Shown: positions 51,706-61,080, counted from the stretch's first letter. The stretch: DNA of 64,000 bases from JAEUIX01 sp964611125 (GCA_964611125.1 CAZSZO010000018.1:1-64000); one strand, 5' to 3'. Numbers and translations: made by a program. The notes: generated by a model from the letters alone, not told the origin.

Positions 51706-52467
51706 ATGCCCGCCGTCCTCCTCCTCGATCGCGCCGCCGCCCGACGGATCGATGACGCCATCGCCCGCGGGCTGGGCCTCCCCACCATCGTGCTGATGGA
51801 GAACGCCGCGATCGCCGTGGCCCGCGCCGCGATCCAGCTCCTTCGCCCCGCCCCGGCCGGCGGCCCCCCCGGCCCGGTCTTCATCCTGTGCGGCAAGGGC
51901 AACAACGGCGGCGACGGCCTCGCCGCCGCTCGCCACCTCCACCTCGCGGGCATCCCCGTCGCCATCATCCTCGCCGCGCCAGCCCCCCAGTTCCGCGGCG
52001 ACGCCCGCGTGCACGCCCGCGTCGCCAAGAACCTCCGCATCCCGATCTTCACCGCCGCCGCCCGCCGGCCCGACGCGGCGTTCCAGGCCGCCCGCAGCCG
52101 CCTCGGCCCCCCCACCCTCATCATCGACGCCCTCCTGGGCACCGGCCTTGACCGCCCTGTTGACGCCGCGTCAGTCCTCGCCGGGCTCATCGCGTGCATC
52201 AACCGCGCCCGCTCACCCTCCTGCCGGGTGCTCGCCGTCGATCTTCCCTCCGGCCTCGATTGCGACACCGGCCGCCCCCTGGTGCATCAGGCGGCCGGGT
52301 CAGCCGCGATGACCGCCGTGGTCGCCGACCTCACCATCACCATGGTCGCCTGGAAGGCCGGCTTCCTCAAGCCCGCAGCGCGCCCCTACCTCGGAAGCGT
52401 CGCCGTCGCCGGGATCGGCGCTCCGGCGCCCAAACGGCCGCCTCGCCCGCGCCGCCGCCCTGCCTAA
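51706..52467 (+). CDS. nnrE: NAD(P)H-hydrate epimerase (YjeF_N domain)
   Basis: 253 residues from ATG 51706; a GTG at 51634 would add a 24-residue Pro-rich leader. Repairs damaged NAD(P)HX by interconverting its epimers. Seen: RAAARRIDDAIARGLGLPTIVLMENAA (in parts), FILCGKGNNGGDGLAAARHL, DALLGTGLDRPV and VDLPSGLDCDTG, the standard YjeF_N motifs. The NnrD dehydratase domain often fused to it is absent. It follows the dioxygenase gene by 93 bp on the same strand; both concern NAD metabolism. Confidence 0.92.
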   Translation: MPAVLLLDRAAARRIDDAIARGLGLPTIVLMENAAIAVARAAIQLLRPAPAGGPPGPVFILCGKGNNGGDGLAAARHLHLAGIPVAIILAAPAPQFRGDARVHARVAKNLRIPIFTAAARRPDAAFQAARSRLGPPTLIIDALLGTGLDRPVDAASVLAGLIACINRARSPSCRVLAVDLPSGLDCDTGRPLVHQAAGSAAMTAVVADLTITMVAWKAGFLKPAARPYLGSVAVAGIGAPAPKRPPRPRRRPA

Positions 52468-52527
52468 GGTGTTCTCTCACCCCGGAGCCAAGCCCGCTCG
52501 GCCCCGGCCTCGCACGGAGATCACACG

Positions 52528-52983
52528 ATGGCGGTCGTACGGATGGAACTGGCCCGCATCCTGATCAAGGAGCTCCAGGACTACCAGCTCATCGAACTCC
52601 GCGAAGTCGCCGAGACCACCGGCGAAGACGGCAAGCCCGCCTTCTCCCAGGTTGAGGGCGGCCGTTCCTTCCCCATCGTCATCGGCCTCCCCGAAGCCCA
52701 GGCCATCGAGCGCCGCCTCAAGGGCGTTCAGATCAAGCGCCCGCAGACCCACGACCTGCTCGGCAACGTGATCGCCGCGCTCGGGGCCCGCCTTGAGTCG
52801 ATCACCATCAACGACCTCTCCGACCAGACCTTCTACGCCCAGCTCAACGTGCGCGACTCAGCCGGCAAGGCCCTGAACATCGACTCGCGCCCCAGCGACG
52901 CCATCGCCCTGGGCATCGCCGGCAACGTCCCCATCCTGGTTGAAGACCACGTGCTCGACTCCGCCCGTAAGCAGGAACCCTGA
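52528..52983 (+). CDS. Bifunctional nuclease (BFN/DUF151) domain protein
   Basis: 151 residues. Resembles the BFN family (MmbnB-type nucleases with DNase and RNase activity in plants; in bacteria mostly uncharacterised): MELARILIKELQDYQLIELRE (in parts), FPIVIGLPEAQAIERRL, RPQTHDLLGNVIAALGARLESITINDL (in parts), and the C-terminal RPSDAIALGIAGNVPILVEDHVL (in parts), which is the family signature. Single domain, usual length. It follows nnrE by 60 bp, so it may share a transcript, but a functional link is not evident. Confidence 0.88.
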   Translation: MAVVRMELARILIKELQDYQLIELREVAETTGEDGKPAFSQVEGGRSFPIVIGLPEAQAIERRLKGVQIKRPQTHDLLGNVIAALGARLESITINDLSDQTFYAQLNVRDSAGKALNIDSRPSDAIALGIAGNVPILVEDHVLDSARKQEP

Positions 52984-53076
52984 CAGCGCCTATGAAACCG
53001 GGAGCGGGTCAAGCGACTCTCAAGGGTTGAGCCCGGCCGCGGGCCCGCGCCTCCGAACCGATCACGCCCCTCCGCC

Positions 53077-54189
53077 ATGCATCCGCCCCCCGACCATCCC
53101 GCTCCCGCCGCCGCCGCGGGCGACCAGCAGGCCCAGCGGGGCGAGCTGGCCCCGCAGGCCGAGGCGGCCCAGCAAGTCGCGCAGGTGCAGGTCGAGTCCG
53201 CCGAGCACATCATGCAGTGCATGGAGGTCTGGGGCGGTAACGCCGCCATCGACGCAACAGTCAAGATGCCCGGCCTCTCCGCCTGGGTGTACTCCCGCCC
53301 CTACAAGGGCGAAGAAGCCGGCGGCGACGTCCACTACGTCTCCTCCTGCGGCACCGGCCGCATCACCCGCCTGCTCGTCGCCGATGTCTCCGGCCACGGC
53401 GCCAACGTCGCCGCGCTCGCCTCCAAGCTCCGCGACCTGATGCGCCGCTACGTCAACTACCTCGATCAGACCGCCTTCGTCAAGCAGCTCAACCGCGAGT
53501 TCGCTCAGGTCGCCACGCTCGGCAAGTTCGCCACCGCCATCGTCGCCACCTATTTCGCCAGCTCCGGCTGCCTCGTCGCCTCCAACGCCGGGCACCCCCG
53601 CCCCCTCTGGTACAGCGCCCGCACCCGCACCTGGGAGATCCTCAAGGACAAGGTCCGCCCCGACGACGACGGCTCCGAAGGCAGCGCCCCGGCCCAGCCC
53701 TCAGGCCAAATAGCCAACCTCCCCTTCGGCATCGACGATGTCGCCGACTACGACCAGCTCAAAGTCTGGCTCCACCCGGGCGACCTGCTCATCATCTACA
53801 CCGACTCGCTCATGGAGGCGATCGAAGCCGGGACCAAGGACCATTCTCGCATGCTCGGCGAAGAAGGCCTCCTGGAGATCGCCAAGACCCTCGACCCTTC
53901 CAAACCGCGCGAATTCGTCGCTCAACTGATCGACCGCGTCGTCGCCTACTCAGGCGGCATCCCCCCGGGCGACGATGTCACCGTTCTGGCCCTGAGCGCC
54001 AACACCGGTAAGTCCCGCGCCTCCCTCCGCGGCCAGCTCGGCGCCGCGTGGGAATTCGTCCTCGCCCTCGCCATGTCCTGGCGCCCCGGCGCCCCGCCCG
54101 TCCCGTGGCCCGAGCTCAGCGTCGCCAACGTGCTGGGCGCCCTGGCCGACCGCTTCGGACGCAACTGGGGCGGCCCCAAAAAGGCCTGA
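53077..54189 (+). CDS. SpoIIE/PP2C-type serine phosphatase
   Basis: 370 residues. The first 45 are Ala/Gln-rich. The PPM phosphatase domain (about 70-310) shows GEEAGGDVHYVSSCG with the metal-binding Gly-Asp, LLVADVSGHGANVAALASKL, ASNAGHPRPLWY, PGDLLIIYTDSLMEA and GDDVTVLAL, the usual RsbU/SpoIIE order. A C-terminal 60 residues are unrecognised. Such phosphatases act on anti-sigma antagonists or other phosphoproteins in partner-switching systems; no STAS or kinase partner gene is adjacent. Upstream spacing from the BFN gene is 93 bp. Confidence 0.9.
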   Translation: MHPPPDHPAPAAAAGDQQAQRGELAPQAEAAQQVAQVQVESAEHIMQCMEVWGGNAAIDATVKMPGLSAWVYSRPYKGEEAGGDVHYVSSCGTGRITRLLVADVSGHGANVAALASKLRDLMRRYVNYLDQTAFVKQLNREFAQVATLGKFATAIVATYFASSGCLVASNAGHPRPLWYSARTRTWEILKDKVRPDDDGSEGSAPAQPSGQIANLPFGIDDVADYDQLKVWLHPGDLLIIYTDSLMEAIEAGTKDHSRMLGEEGLLEIAKTLDPSKPREFVAQLIDRVVAYSGGIPPGDDVTVLALSANTGKSRASLRGQLGAAWEFVLALAMSWRPGAPPVPWPELSVANVLGALADRFGRNWGGPKKA

Positions 54190-54216
54190 AAGAAGGGCCT
54201 TGGCAGCCTTCGAGCC

Positions 54217-56127
54217 TCACCGGCCGATGGGTTCGACCTGCTTCGCCTTCTCGGCCTGCTCCTGCTCCGCCTTCCGCTCGTCCACGCCCTTGGGCAGCAC
54301 CAGCTTGAGCTGCTTGGCCAGCCGGTCGTGCTCGAGCAGCCCGCCGCGATCATCGACCAGCTGACCCGACTCGCGCCGCTCCAGCCCGGCCGTCACCTGC
54401 CGGAACCGCTCGATCGTCAGCGGCGTGAACCCCGTCAGCCGCGCCACCGCCACCCCCAGCTTCGACGGCAGCGCCACGGCCACGTACTGGTCCGTCGGCG
54501 GCAAGGTGCTGATCGCCACCGTCGGATCCAGCCGCGCCATCCGCTCGCCCATCGCGTCCATGAACGCCTTCGCATTCGCCGGCGAGTTCTGCGGCTGCAC
54601 CGAGTTCCGCGTCACCCGCACGTTCGAGCGCAGGTCGGCCGTCAGCCCGCCTGTCTGCTTCACCTGCTCGATCATCTCGTCGAAGCCCTGGGCCGCCGCC
54701 AGCGCCTCCAGGCGCGCCGTCGTCCCCGCAAGCTTCTCGAACTCGGCCGCCCGCTTGCAGTCGTTGATCACCTGGGCCCTCACCTCCGCCAGCGCTTCCG
54801 CCGGCGACTCGTCAGCCGCCTCCAGCACCGTCAGGAAGCACCGGTTCTGCAGGAAGTCATCCAGCCCGTCCGCGTACGGCACCCCGGCCTGGATCATCAC
54901 TTCGCGCGGCCCATCCCCGGGCTTGCGCAGCTCCTTCACCTCCGCCAAGATCCGGTCGATCGTCAGGAACTGACGGTTCTTGCGGATCGCAATCTGGTTC
55001 AGCCCCGGCAGCGTCCGCAGCTCCCCCACCCCCACCCACGCCTGATCCCGCACCGTCACCCGCGGCGGCGGAATGTCCACCCCCGTCTGCTGCTTCACCC
55101 GCTCGACGATCTTGACCGCCAGCTCCGCCATCTTCGGCCGGCGGGCCGCCCAGTCGGCCGGCAGCACGCGATAGCCGTCTTTCTCAGGCAGCGTGTTGCA
55201 CGCCGCGAGCACCTCGCTCTGATACGCCCGCAGCGCCTCCTGGAAGACCTTGTCAGCCGCCTCCTTCCGCAAGGCCAGCTCGATGGCGTCGCGCCGCTTG
55301 TCGGGGTCGGCCTGGTCCTTGGCCTGCTGCGGATCGCGCACCCGCTTGGCCACCTCGACGGCGCTCACCCGGATCGCCCGCTCCACCCCCGCCCGGTCCA
55401 TCTCGAGATACTCAAGCCGGTACCGCCGCGGCCGCAGATACCCGAAAGCGCTGTCGCCCTCCCCGGCTCGCTTGTCCTTGTACTTGTCGAAGTGCGCCTG
55501 CAACTGCTCCTCGCTCGGATCGGCGATGAAGGCCACATTGGAATCGACGCCCACGAAGCACACCTGCACCTCGGCCTCTTCCAGCAGTTCCTTCGCCCGG
55601 CGCAGCAGCCGGTTCTCCGACACCTTCGGGGCCGTCATGAACGCCTGCTGCATCCGCATCACGCCCCGCGCCGCCGCCAGGGCCAGGTCCGTCTCACGCG
55701 GCCCCAGCCGGTAGTCCGCTCCCACCCGCGCCCGCGCCTCGACGATCTTCTCAACCTCGGCCGACGCCGCCTGACCGAACCGGGCCTCAGCCGCGTCGCG
55801 GATCAGCTGCGGGCCGCTCGACGCCCCGCCGTAGAACCCGCCCAGCCGAGCCGCCTCGCGAGCCAGGATCCAGTGGTCGCCGCGATCTTCGATCCCCAGC
55901 CCCGCCGGCACCAGCCCGCTCGTCAGCCGCGAGACCACCTGCACCTGCCCGTTCGCCTCCATCGCCTCCTGCTGCGAAATGCTCCGGCCGGCGATCGTCA
56001 TCACCGTGTGCGACAACCCGTCGCGCCCCAGCTGCGACAGCACCGACCCCAGCAGGAACGCCACCATCAGCAGCACGCCGACGAAGACCAGAAGCACCTT
56101 GCTGTACTTGCGAAGAAACTTGAGCAT
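54217..56127 (-). CDS. PpiD/SurA-like membrane-anchored folding factor
   Basis: 636 residues with one N-terminal membrane helix (about 10-32, VLLVFVGVLLMVAFLLGSVL), cytoplasmic start MLKFLRKYSK, and a long periplasmic helical region. The layout is that of PpiD-type proteins: the anchor, then MTIAGRSISQQEAMEAN, which resembles the SurA_N start (VNG..I....), then long coiled helices. I do not see a clear parvulin domain, so it may be a catalytically inactive chaperone. It is downstream of rpsD on the same strand, separated by a perfect inverted repeat, and converges on the phosphatase gene. Confidence 0.65.
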   Translation of the reverse strand: MLKFLRKYSKVLLVFVGVLLMVAFLLGSVLSQLGRDGLSHTVMTIAGRSISQQEAMEANGQVQVVSRLTSGLVPAGLGIEDRGDHWILAREAARLGGFYGGASSGPQLIRDAAEARFGQAASAEVEKIVEARARVGADYRLGPRETDLALAAARGVMRMQQAFMTAPKVSENRLLRRAKELLEEAEVQVCFVGVDSNVAFIADPSEEQLQAHFDKYKDKRAGEGDSAFGYLRPRRYRLEYLEMDRAGVERAIRVSAVEVAKRVRDPQQAKDQADPDKRRDAIELALRKEAADKVFQEALRAYQSEVLAACNTLPEKDGYRVLPADWAARRPKMAELAVKIVERVKQQTGVDIPPPRVTVRDQAWVGVGELRTLPGLNQIAIRKNRQFLTIDRILAEVKELRKPGDGPREVMIQAGVPYADGLDDFLQNRCFLTVLEAADESPAEALAEVRAQVINDCKRAAEFEKLAGTTARLEALAAAQGFDEMIEQVKQTGGLTADLRSNVRVTRNSVQPQNSPANAKAFMDAMGERMARLDPTVAISTLPPTDQYVAVALPSKLGVAVARLTGFTPLTIERFRQVTAGLERRESGQLVDDRGGLLEHDRLAKQLKLVLPKGVDERKAEQEQAEKAKQVEPIGR

Positions 56128-56205
56128 CCACGGCTCCGGTGGCGGGTGAGCCCCTCCGCCGGCCCGGCGAGCGCCGGCCGACAGTCGATGGGCCGCAATG
56201 ATAGA

Positions 56206-56230
56206 GGCCCGGTCGCGCCGCGACCGGGCC
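56206..56230 (-). terminator. Perfect hairpin between rpsD and the PpiD-like gene
   Basis: Perfect 12-bp inverted repeat GGCCCGGTCGCG/CGCGACCGGGCC with one central base, about 60 bases after the rpsD stop codon. No T-run follows on the minus strand, so termination is plausible but not certain. Confidence 0.5.
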
Positions 56231-56288
56231 CCGGATAAGGCGACAGCTTCTCGGCCCCAGGCCCGATGCCCGGAAAGCCCCCAGCGCT

Positions 56289-56888
56289 TTACCGATAGAA
56301 CTCGATGATCAGGTTCGGGTTCACGTCGAAGGGGATCTGGTCCGACGTCGGCGACGCCACCACCCGCGCCTGCAGCTCGCCGGGGTTAAAGTCGATCCAC
56401 TGCGGAACCTCGTGCCCGCCCATGCTCTCCATGTTCTCACGCACGAGCTTCTGGATCTTCGGCTTCACCGTGATCACATCGCCCGGCTGCACGCTGTAGC
56501 TCGGCCGGTCGGTCTTGCGGCCGTTCACCAGCACGTGCCCGTGGGCCACCAGCTGACGCGCCGCCCAGATCGTCCGCGCCATACCCGTCCGCCGCATCAG
56601 GTTGTCCAGACGCGACTCCAGGAACCGCATCAGCATCTCGCCCGTGTTGCCCTTGGCCCGCTCGGCCAGGGCCATGTACCGGCGGAACTGCGCCTCGAGC
56701 ACGCAGTAGTGGAACCGCACCTTCTGCTTCTCATTCAGACGCAGGCCGTAGTCGCGCAGACGCCGCCCGCGAAAGCCGTGCATGCCGGGGTACACCAGCT
56801 GCCGCTTCGACGTGTGCTTGGCATTGTTCTCAACCGGCACACCCACGCGCCGCGACAGCTTGACCTTGGGACCAATGTAACGAGCCAT
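56289..56888 (-). CDS. rpsD: 30S ribosomal protein S4
   Basis: 199 residues from ATG 56888, GGAGG seven bases upstream. Primary 16S rRNA binder that nucleates 30S body assembly and can repress its own operon in some bacteria. Seen: MARYIGPKVKLSRRVGV, GFRGRRLRDYGLRLNEKQKVRFHY (in parts), the S4 RNA-binding domain SRLDNLMRRTGMARTIWAARQLVAHGHVLVNGRK (in parts), and IPFDVNPNLIIEFYR at the end. The N-terminal zinc cysteines of the C+ form are absent, so this is the C- form. It stands alone and not in the usual rpsM-rpsK-rpsD-rpoA order. Confidence 0.97.
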   Translation of the reverse strand: MARYIGPKVKLSRRVGVPVENNAKHTSKRQLVYPGMHGFRGRRLRDYGLRLNEKQKVRFHYCVLEAQFRRYMALAERAKGNTGEMLMRFLESRLDNLMRRTGMARTIWAARQLVAHGHVLVNGRKTDRPSYSVQPGDVITVKPKIQKLVRENMESMGGHEVPQWIDFNPGELQARVVASPTSDQIPFDVNPNLIIEFYR

Positions 56889-57092
56889 GGCGAAACCTCC
56901 GTCACCGCAAAGGCCCAAAGCCCCGCGGCGTGCCCGCCTCCTGAACCAGCGTGAGCTGGCCGGGGCGAGCGACCTGCCGGATGCCCGCGACTGCGGACCG
57001 GCGTGAAGATCCGGGCACAGTGCCTGGAAGGGAGAGGATGAAAGCCGCCACCTCCCCTCAGGTCAAGCCCTCTTGCGTGAGAAACTACCCGT

Positions 57093-58574
57093 TTAGGGGG
57101 CTTTTGCCACGCCCGCGCCCGGCACCCCCTCCACCCCATACACCGCGACCGGCGCGCCGCGCCCCTTGACATGGATCTCGCCCAGCCGCGCCAGCTTCAC
57201 CGCCCCGCGACACCCATCAAAGGTCGACTCGCTCACCAGGACCTCCACCCCCAGCTCCTTGGTCGCGCTCTCGAGCCGCGACGCCACGTTCACCGTGTCC
57301 CCCACGGCGGTGTACTGCATCCGCTGCGATGACCCGATGTTCCCCACGATCGCCGCGCCGCTGTGCACCCCCACGCCGATCCGCACTTCCGGCTTCCCCT
57401 CGGCCTTCCACTTGGCCCGCAGGCCGGCCAGGGCCTCCTGCATCTCCACCGCCGCGCGCACCGCGTGCTCTTCCTGCAGCGGGTCGTCGCCCGGCGCCCC
57501 GAAGAACGCCATGATCCCGTCGCCGATGAACTTGTCGAGCGTCCCGCCATTCCGCAGGATCACATCGATCATCGCCTCGAAGTACTCATTGAGCAGGGCC
57601 ACCACCTGCTCGGGCCGCATCGACTCTGACAACGTCGTGAACCCGCGGATGTCAGCGAACAGCAGCGTCACCCGCCGCCGCTGCCCCTCCAGCTTCGCCC
57701 CGTCGGGGTTGCTCAGCACCGTGTCCATCACCTGCTGCGAGACATAACGGGCGAACGACGAGCGGAGCTTCTCCCGCTCGCGCAGCTTCTCAGCCAGCTC
57801 GTTCACCCCGCGCCCGAGCGCCACAAGCTCATCGCTCGCGCCCAGGCCCCGCACCGGCGCCACCTGCGTGTCCAGCCGCCCCTCCCCCAGCCGCCGCACC
57901 GCCTGGTGCACATCGTGCAGCCCCCGCGTCGCCGGCGTCGCCGCCAGCCGGGCTGCGCCCCACGCCGCCAGCACGGCCGCCAGCAACGCCCCCAGCGCCT
58001 GCTTGGCCACATCCAGCAGCTTCCCCTCCACCCGCCCCGCCGGCACATCGATCCCCACCATCGCCACCGTCTCGCCCGCGCGGTTCCGCACCGGGGCGAA
58101 CGCGCTGAACCACCGCCCCAGCGAGTCCTCACGCTCATGCCGGTCCGCCCGGGCCACGCCGAACTCCACCGGCTCGCCGGCGGAGTGGAACACCTCCCCG
58201 GTCATCGATGACCGCTTGAAATCCCCCTCCGCGTTCGCTCCGTACACCAGCGTCCGCCCGTCCTCGCGCGAGCGCACCAGCGTGAACGCGTACTGCACGA
58301 ACGCATCCTCCCGCTGGTTCGCGTCCCGGAACGCCCGCAGCTGATCCCGCACGACCGCGTACGCCGGGCTCCCCTCATCCTCGCGCGAGCGCACCTGCCC
58401 CGCCGCGTCGGCGTCGATCAGCGCCGCCGCCGAGTGCGCCAGCGTCAGGTGCTTGCTCCGCAGTTCATCGCGGTAGGTCCCCTCAAACTCCCACAGCAGC
58501 AGCCCCACCGACAGCGCGGTCGACCCCGCCGCGACCCCCGAGAGCAGAATGACCAGCCTGGTTCGGTACCGCAT
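57093..58574 (-). CDS. Class III adenylate cyclase with periplasmic sensor and HAMP
   Basis: 493 residues from ATG 58574. Membrane helices at about 7-28 and 190-212 bracket a periplasmic sensor of about 160 residues. HAMP follows (about 213-265), then a class III nucleotide cyclase domain (about 298-480). Metal-binding Asp308 (LLFADIRGFTTL) and Asp352 (TLDKFIGDGIMAFFGAP) are present, and Lys348 in DKF is the adenine-specifying type. VGVHSGAAIVGNIGS and YTAVGDTVNVASRLES are conserved. It should make cAMP in response to an unknown external signal. No cAMP-binding regulator is adjacent; 204 bp separate it from rpsD. Confidence 0.93.
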   Translation of the reverse strand: MRYRTRLVILLSGVAAGSTALSVGLLLWEFEGTYRDELRSKHLTLAHSAAALIDADAAGQVRSREDEGSPAYAVVRDQLRAFRDANQREDAFVQYAFTLVRSREDGRTLVYGANAEGDFKRSSMTGEVFHSAGEPVEFGVARADRHEREDSLGRWFSAFAPVRNRAGETVAMVGIDVPAGRVEGKLLDVAKQALGALLAAVLAAWGAARLAATPATRGLHDVHQAVRRLGEGRLDTQVAPVRGLGASDELVALGRGVNELAEKLREREKLRSSFARYVSQQVMDTVLSNPDGAKLEGQRRRVTLLFADIRGFTTLSESMRPEQVVALLNEYFEAMIDVILRNGGTLDKFIGDGIMAFFGAPGDDPLQEEHAVRAAVEMQEALAGLRAKWKAEGKPEVRIGVGVHSGAAIVGNIGSSQRMQYTAVGDTVNVASRLESATKELGVEVLVSESTFDGCRGAVKLARLGEIHVKGRGAPVAVYGVEGVPGAGVAKAP

Positions 58575-58649
58575 GCTCCAAGTGTCGGTCGGTCGCGCCC
58601 CCGGCGTGAAAAGGTTCTCGCCCTCCTCCCCCACCCCTATCCTGTCTTC

Positions 58650-60200
58650 ATGCCCTCACTCCCTCAGCTCCGCCATCAGGATTATGAAGCCAAGGAGAAA
58701 TGCGGCGTCTTCGCCGTCTGGGGCTCAACAGAACACGCCAGCAAAACCTATTACGGCCTCTACGCCCAGCAGCACCGCGGGCAGGAGGCCGCCGGCATCG
58801 CCATCTCTGACGGCCGCTCGATCGTCGGCCACACCGGCCCCGGCCTGGTCGCCGAGGTCTTCTCCTCCGCCACACTCGCCCAGCTCAACCGCCACGGCCA
58901 CCCCGCCCCCGCTCTCGCCCAGCCGCGCACCAACGGCGCGCACGCCGCCGCCCCCGGCCAGCCCGATGCCCCCGCCCATCCCCTCCCCATCGCCCCCGCC
59001 GGCGGCGGGGCCATCGGCCACACCCGCTACTCCACCGCCGGCGGCTCGCTCGCCTGCAACGCCCAGCCGCTGCTCGAGCAGTACGTCCGGGGCCAGGTCG
59101 CCATCGCCCACAACGGCAACCTCGTCAACGCCACCGCCCAGCGCCGCCTTTTCGAAGAAGCCGGCCACCTCTTCCACACCACCAGCGACACCGAGGTCAT
59201 CATCCACCTCCTCGCCTCCCCCGAGCAGCAGCGCAGCGTCGACCCCCTCGCCGAGACCCTCCGCCGGCTTCAGGGCGCCTTCAGCCTCGTCTTCCTCTTC
59301 CCCGATCGCATCGAGGCCGCACGCGACCCCTGGGGCTGGCGCCCCCTCGTGCTCGGGCGCCTCCCCGACGGCGGCCATGTCGTCGCCAGCGAGACCGTCG
59401 CCCTCGATGTCGTCGGCGCCGCGCTCATCCGCGAGATCGAGCCCGGCGAGATCGTCACCCTCTCCGCCCAGGGCGTCTCCTCCCGCCGCTACGCCCCACC
59501 CGCCCGCCCGCTGGCCATGTGCGTCTTCGAACACGTGTACTTCGCCAGCCCCGCCAGCAACGTCTTCGGCCAGAATGTCCAGCTCGTCCGCGAGTCGCTC
59601 GGCGCCCGCCTCGCCCTCGAATCACCCGCCCCCGCCGACGTCGTCATCCCCATGCCCGATTCCGGCCGCTCCGCCGCCATCGGCTACGCCCGCCAGAGCG
59701 GCCTCCCCCTCCAGGAAGGCATCGTCCCCAACCGCTACGTCGGCCGCACCTTCATCAAGCCCACCCAGGCCGCCCGCGCCGCCGCCGTGCGCCTCAAGCT
59801 CAACGTCATCTCCGAGATCGTCGGCGGCAAACGCATCGTCGTCGTCGACGACTCCATCGTCCGCGGCACCACGACCAAGGCCAAGGTCGAACAGATCCGC
59901 GCCGCCGGCGCCAGCGAGATCCACCTCCGCATCTCCTGCCCGCCCATCCGCCACCCCTGCTATTTCGGCGTCGATTTCGCCACCCGCGAGCAGCTCATCG
60001 CCCACAAGAAAACCGTCGAGGAGATCCGCGCGTTCCTCGCCGTCGACTCCCTCGCCTACCTCTCCCTCGACGGCATGCTCGCCTGCATGAAGCACGCCTC
60101 CGCCGACTACTGCACCGCCTGCTTCAGCGGCGACTACCGCATCGATATCGACCACCCCACCACCGGCGAAGTCGTCAGCGCCCAGATGAACATGTTCTGA
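58650..60200 (+). CDS. purF: Amidophosphoribosyltransferase
   Basis: 516 residues from ATG 58650. First step of purine synthesis: PRPP plus glutamine to phosphoribosylamine. A 17-residue propeptide precedes Cys18 (KEKCGVFAVWGS), the N-terminal nucleophile after processing, as in the Bacillus-type enzyme. Iron-sulfur ligands appear as HPCYFG and DYCTACFSGDY. The PRTase loop VVDDSIVRGTTTKAKV is intact. Between LAQLNRHG and AIGHTRYSTAGG there is a Pro/Ala/His-rich insert of about 35 residues (about 82-120) not found in ordinary PurF. The ABC ATPase gene follows after 61 bp. Confidence 0.95.
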   Translation: MPSLPQLRHQDYEAKEKCGVFAVWGSTEHASKTYYGLYAQQHRGQEAAGIAISDGRSIVGHTGPGLVAEVFSSATLAQLNRHGHPAPALAQPRTNGAHAAAPGQPDAPAHPLPIAPAGGGAIGHTRYSTAGGSLACNAQPLLEQYVRGQVAIAHNGNLVNATAQRRLFEEAGHLFHTTSDTEVIIHLLASPEQQRSVDPLAETLRRLQGAFSLVFLFPDRIEAARDPWGWRPLVLGRLPDGGHVVASETVALDVVGAALIREIEPGEIVTLSAQGVSSRRYAPPARPLAMCVFEHVYFASPASNVFGQNVQLVRESLGARLALESPAPADVVIPMPDSGRSAAIGYARQSGLPLQEGIVPNRYVGRTFIKPTQAARAAAVRLKLNVISEIVGGKRIVVVDDSIVRGTTTKAKVEQIRAAGASEIHLRISCPPIRHPCYFGVDFATREQLIAHKKTVEEIRAFLAVDSLAYLSLDGMLACMKHASADYCTACFSGDYRIDIDHPTTGEVVSAQMNMF

Positions 60201-60261
60201 GCGACCCGGCCTCGCGCGGGAGCGAAGCCCGCGTCCCGCCCCCCCGGAGCATGCCCCCTCC

Positions 60262-61080
60262 ATGCCCCTCTCCGCCGCCAACGTCTCCTACGCCTACCAG
60301 CACGATCGCCCGGTCCTGCAGGGTGTTTCCGCCTCGTTTCCCCCCGCCGCCCTCTCCGTCCTCCTGGGCCCCAACGGCAGCGGCAAATCCACCCTCCTTC
60401 GCCTCCTGCTGGGGGCCCTCAGGCCCTCCAGCGCCGCTGGCCACTCCCCTGGCGCCGTCCGCCTCGACGGACGCGACACCGCCGCCTTCCGCGGCCGCGA
60501 GCGGGCCGCACGCTTCGCCTTCATCCCCCAGCGGCCCGCCCTCTGGGCCCCCTTCACCGTCCGCGAGTACGTCGCGCTCGGCCGCCACGCCCTCCCCGCC
60601 AACCCGGCCGCCGTCACCGGCGCGCTGACCCGTCTCGAACTCGCCGACCGCGCCGATGACCCCTTCGCCGCCCTCAGCGCCGGTCAGCAGCAGCGGGCCG
60701 CCCTCGCCCGCGTGCTCGCCCAGGTCACGGGCCCCACTCGAGCCCCCGGGCCCGCCGCCGGCGCCCCCTGCATCCTCGCCGATGAGCCCGTCTCCGCCAT
60801 GGACCCGCGCCACGGCCTGCAGGCCATGGGGGTCCTCGCCGAGCTCGCCCGCCTCGGCGCCACCGTCATCGTGGTGCTCCACGACTTCACCCTCGCCGCC
60901 CGCTTCGCGTCGCACGCCACGCTCCTTGATGATCAGGGCCGCGTCGCCGCTTCCGGACCCGCTCGCCAGGTCCTCACGCCCGATGTGCTCTCTGGGGTCT
61001 TCGCGACCCCCTTCCTCCGTCTGGGCGCCGACGACGCCCCCGTCCTCGTCCCGGCCCAGTTGTCGTCCCCGGCCGCCTAG
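60262..61080 (+). CDS. ABC transporter ATP-binding protein (FecE/HmuV-like), orphan
   Basis: 272 residues. Walker A GPNGSGKST (about 36-44), Q-loop FIPQRPALWAPFTVREYV, signature LSAGQQQRAALARVLAQ, Walker B CILADEPVSAMD and switch VLHDFTLAARFA. The sequence is closest to siderophore/heme/cobalamin import ATPases. A Pro/Gly-rich insert (about 154-171) lies between the signature and Walker B. No permease or binding protein is adjacent, so its partner must be encoded elsewhere, and the substrate is unknown. Confidence 0.9.
   Translation: MPLSAANVSYAYQHDRPVLQGVSASFPPAALSVLLGPNGSGKSTLLRLLLGALRPSSAAGHSPGAVRLDGRDTAAFRGRERAARFAFIPQRPALWAPFTVREYVALGRHALPANPAAVTGALTRLELADRADDPFAALSAGQQQRAALARVLAQVTGPTRAPGPAAGAPCILADEPVSAMDPRHGLQAMGVLAELARLGATVIVVLHDFTLAARFASHATLLDDQGRVAASGPARQVLTPDVLSGVFATPFLRLGADDAPVLVPAQLSSPAA

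Noticed and set aside
56206..56230. Transposon terminal inverted repeat
   Set aside because: A single compact hairpin with a one-base centre, no transposase and no target duplication; a terminator-like hairpin is simpler.
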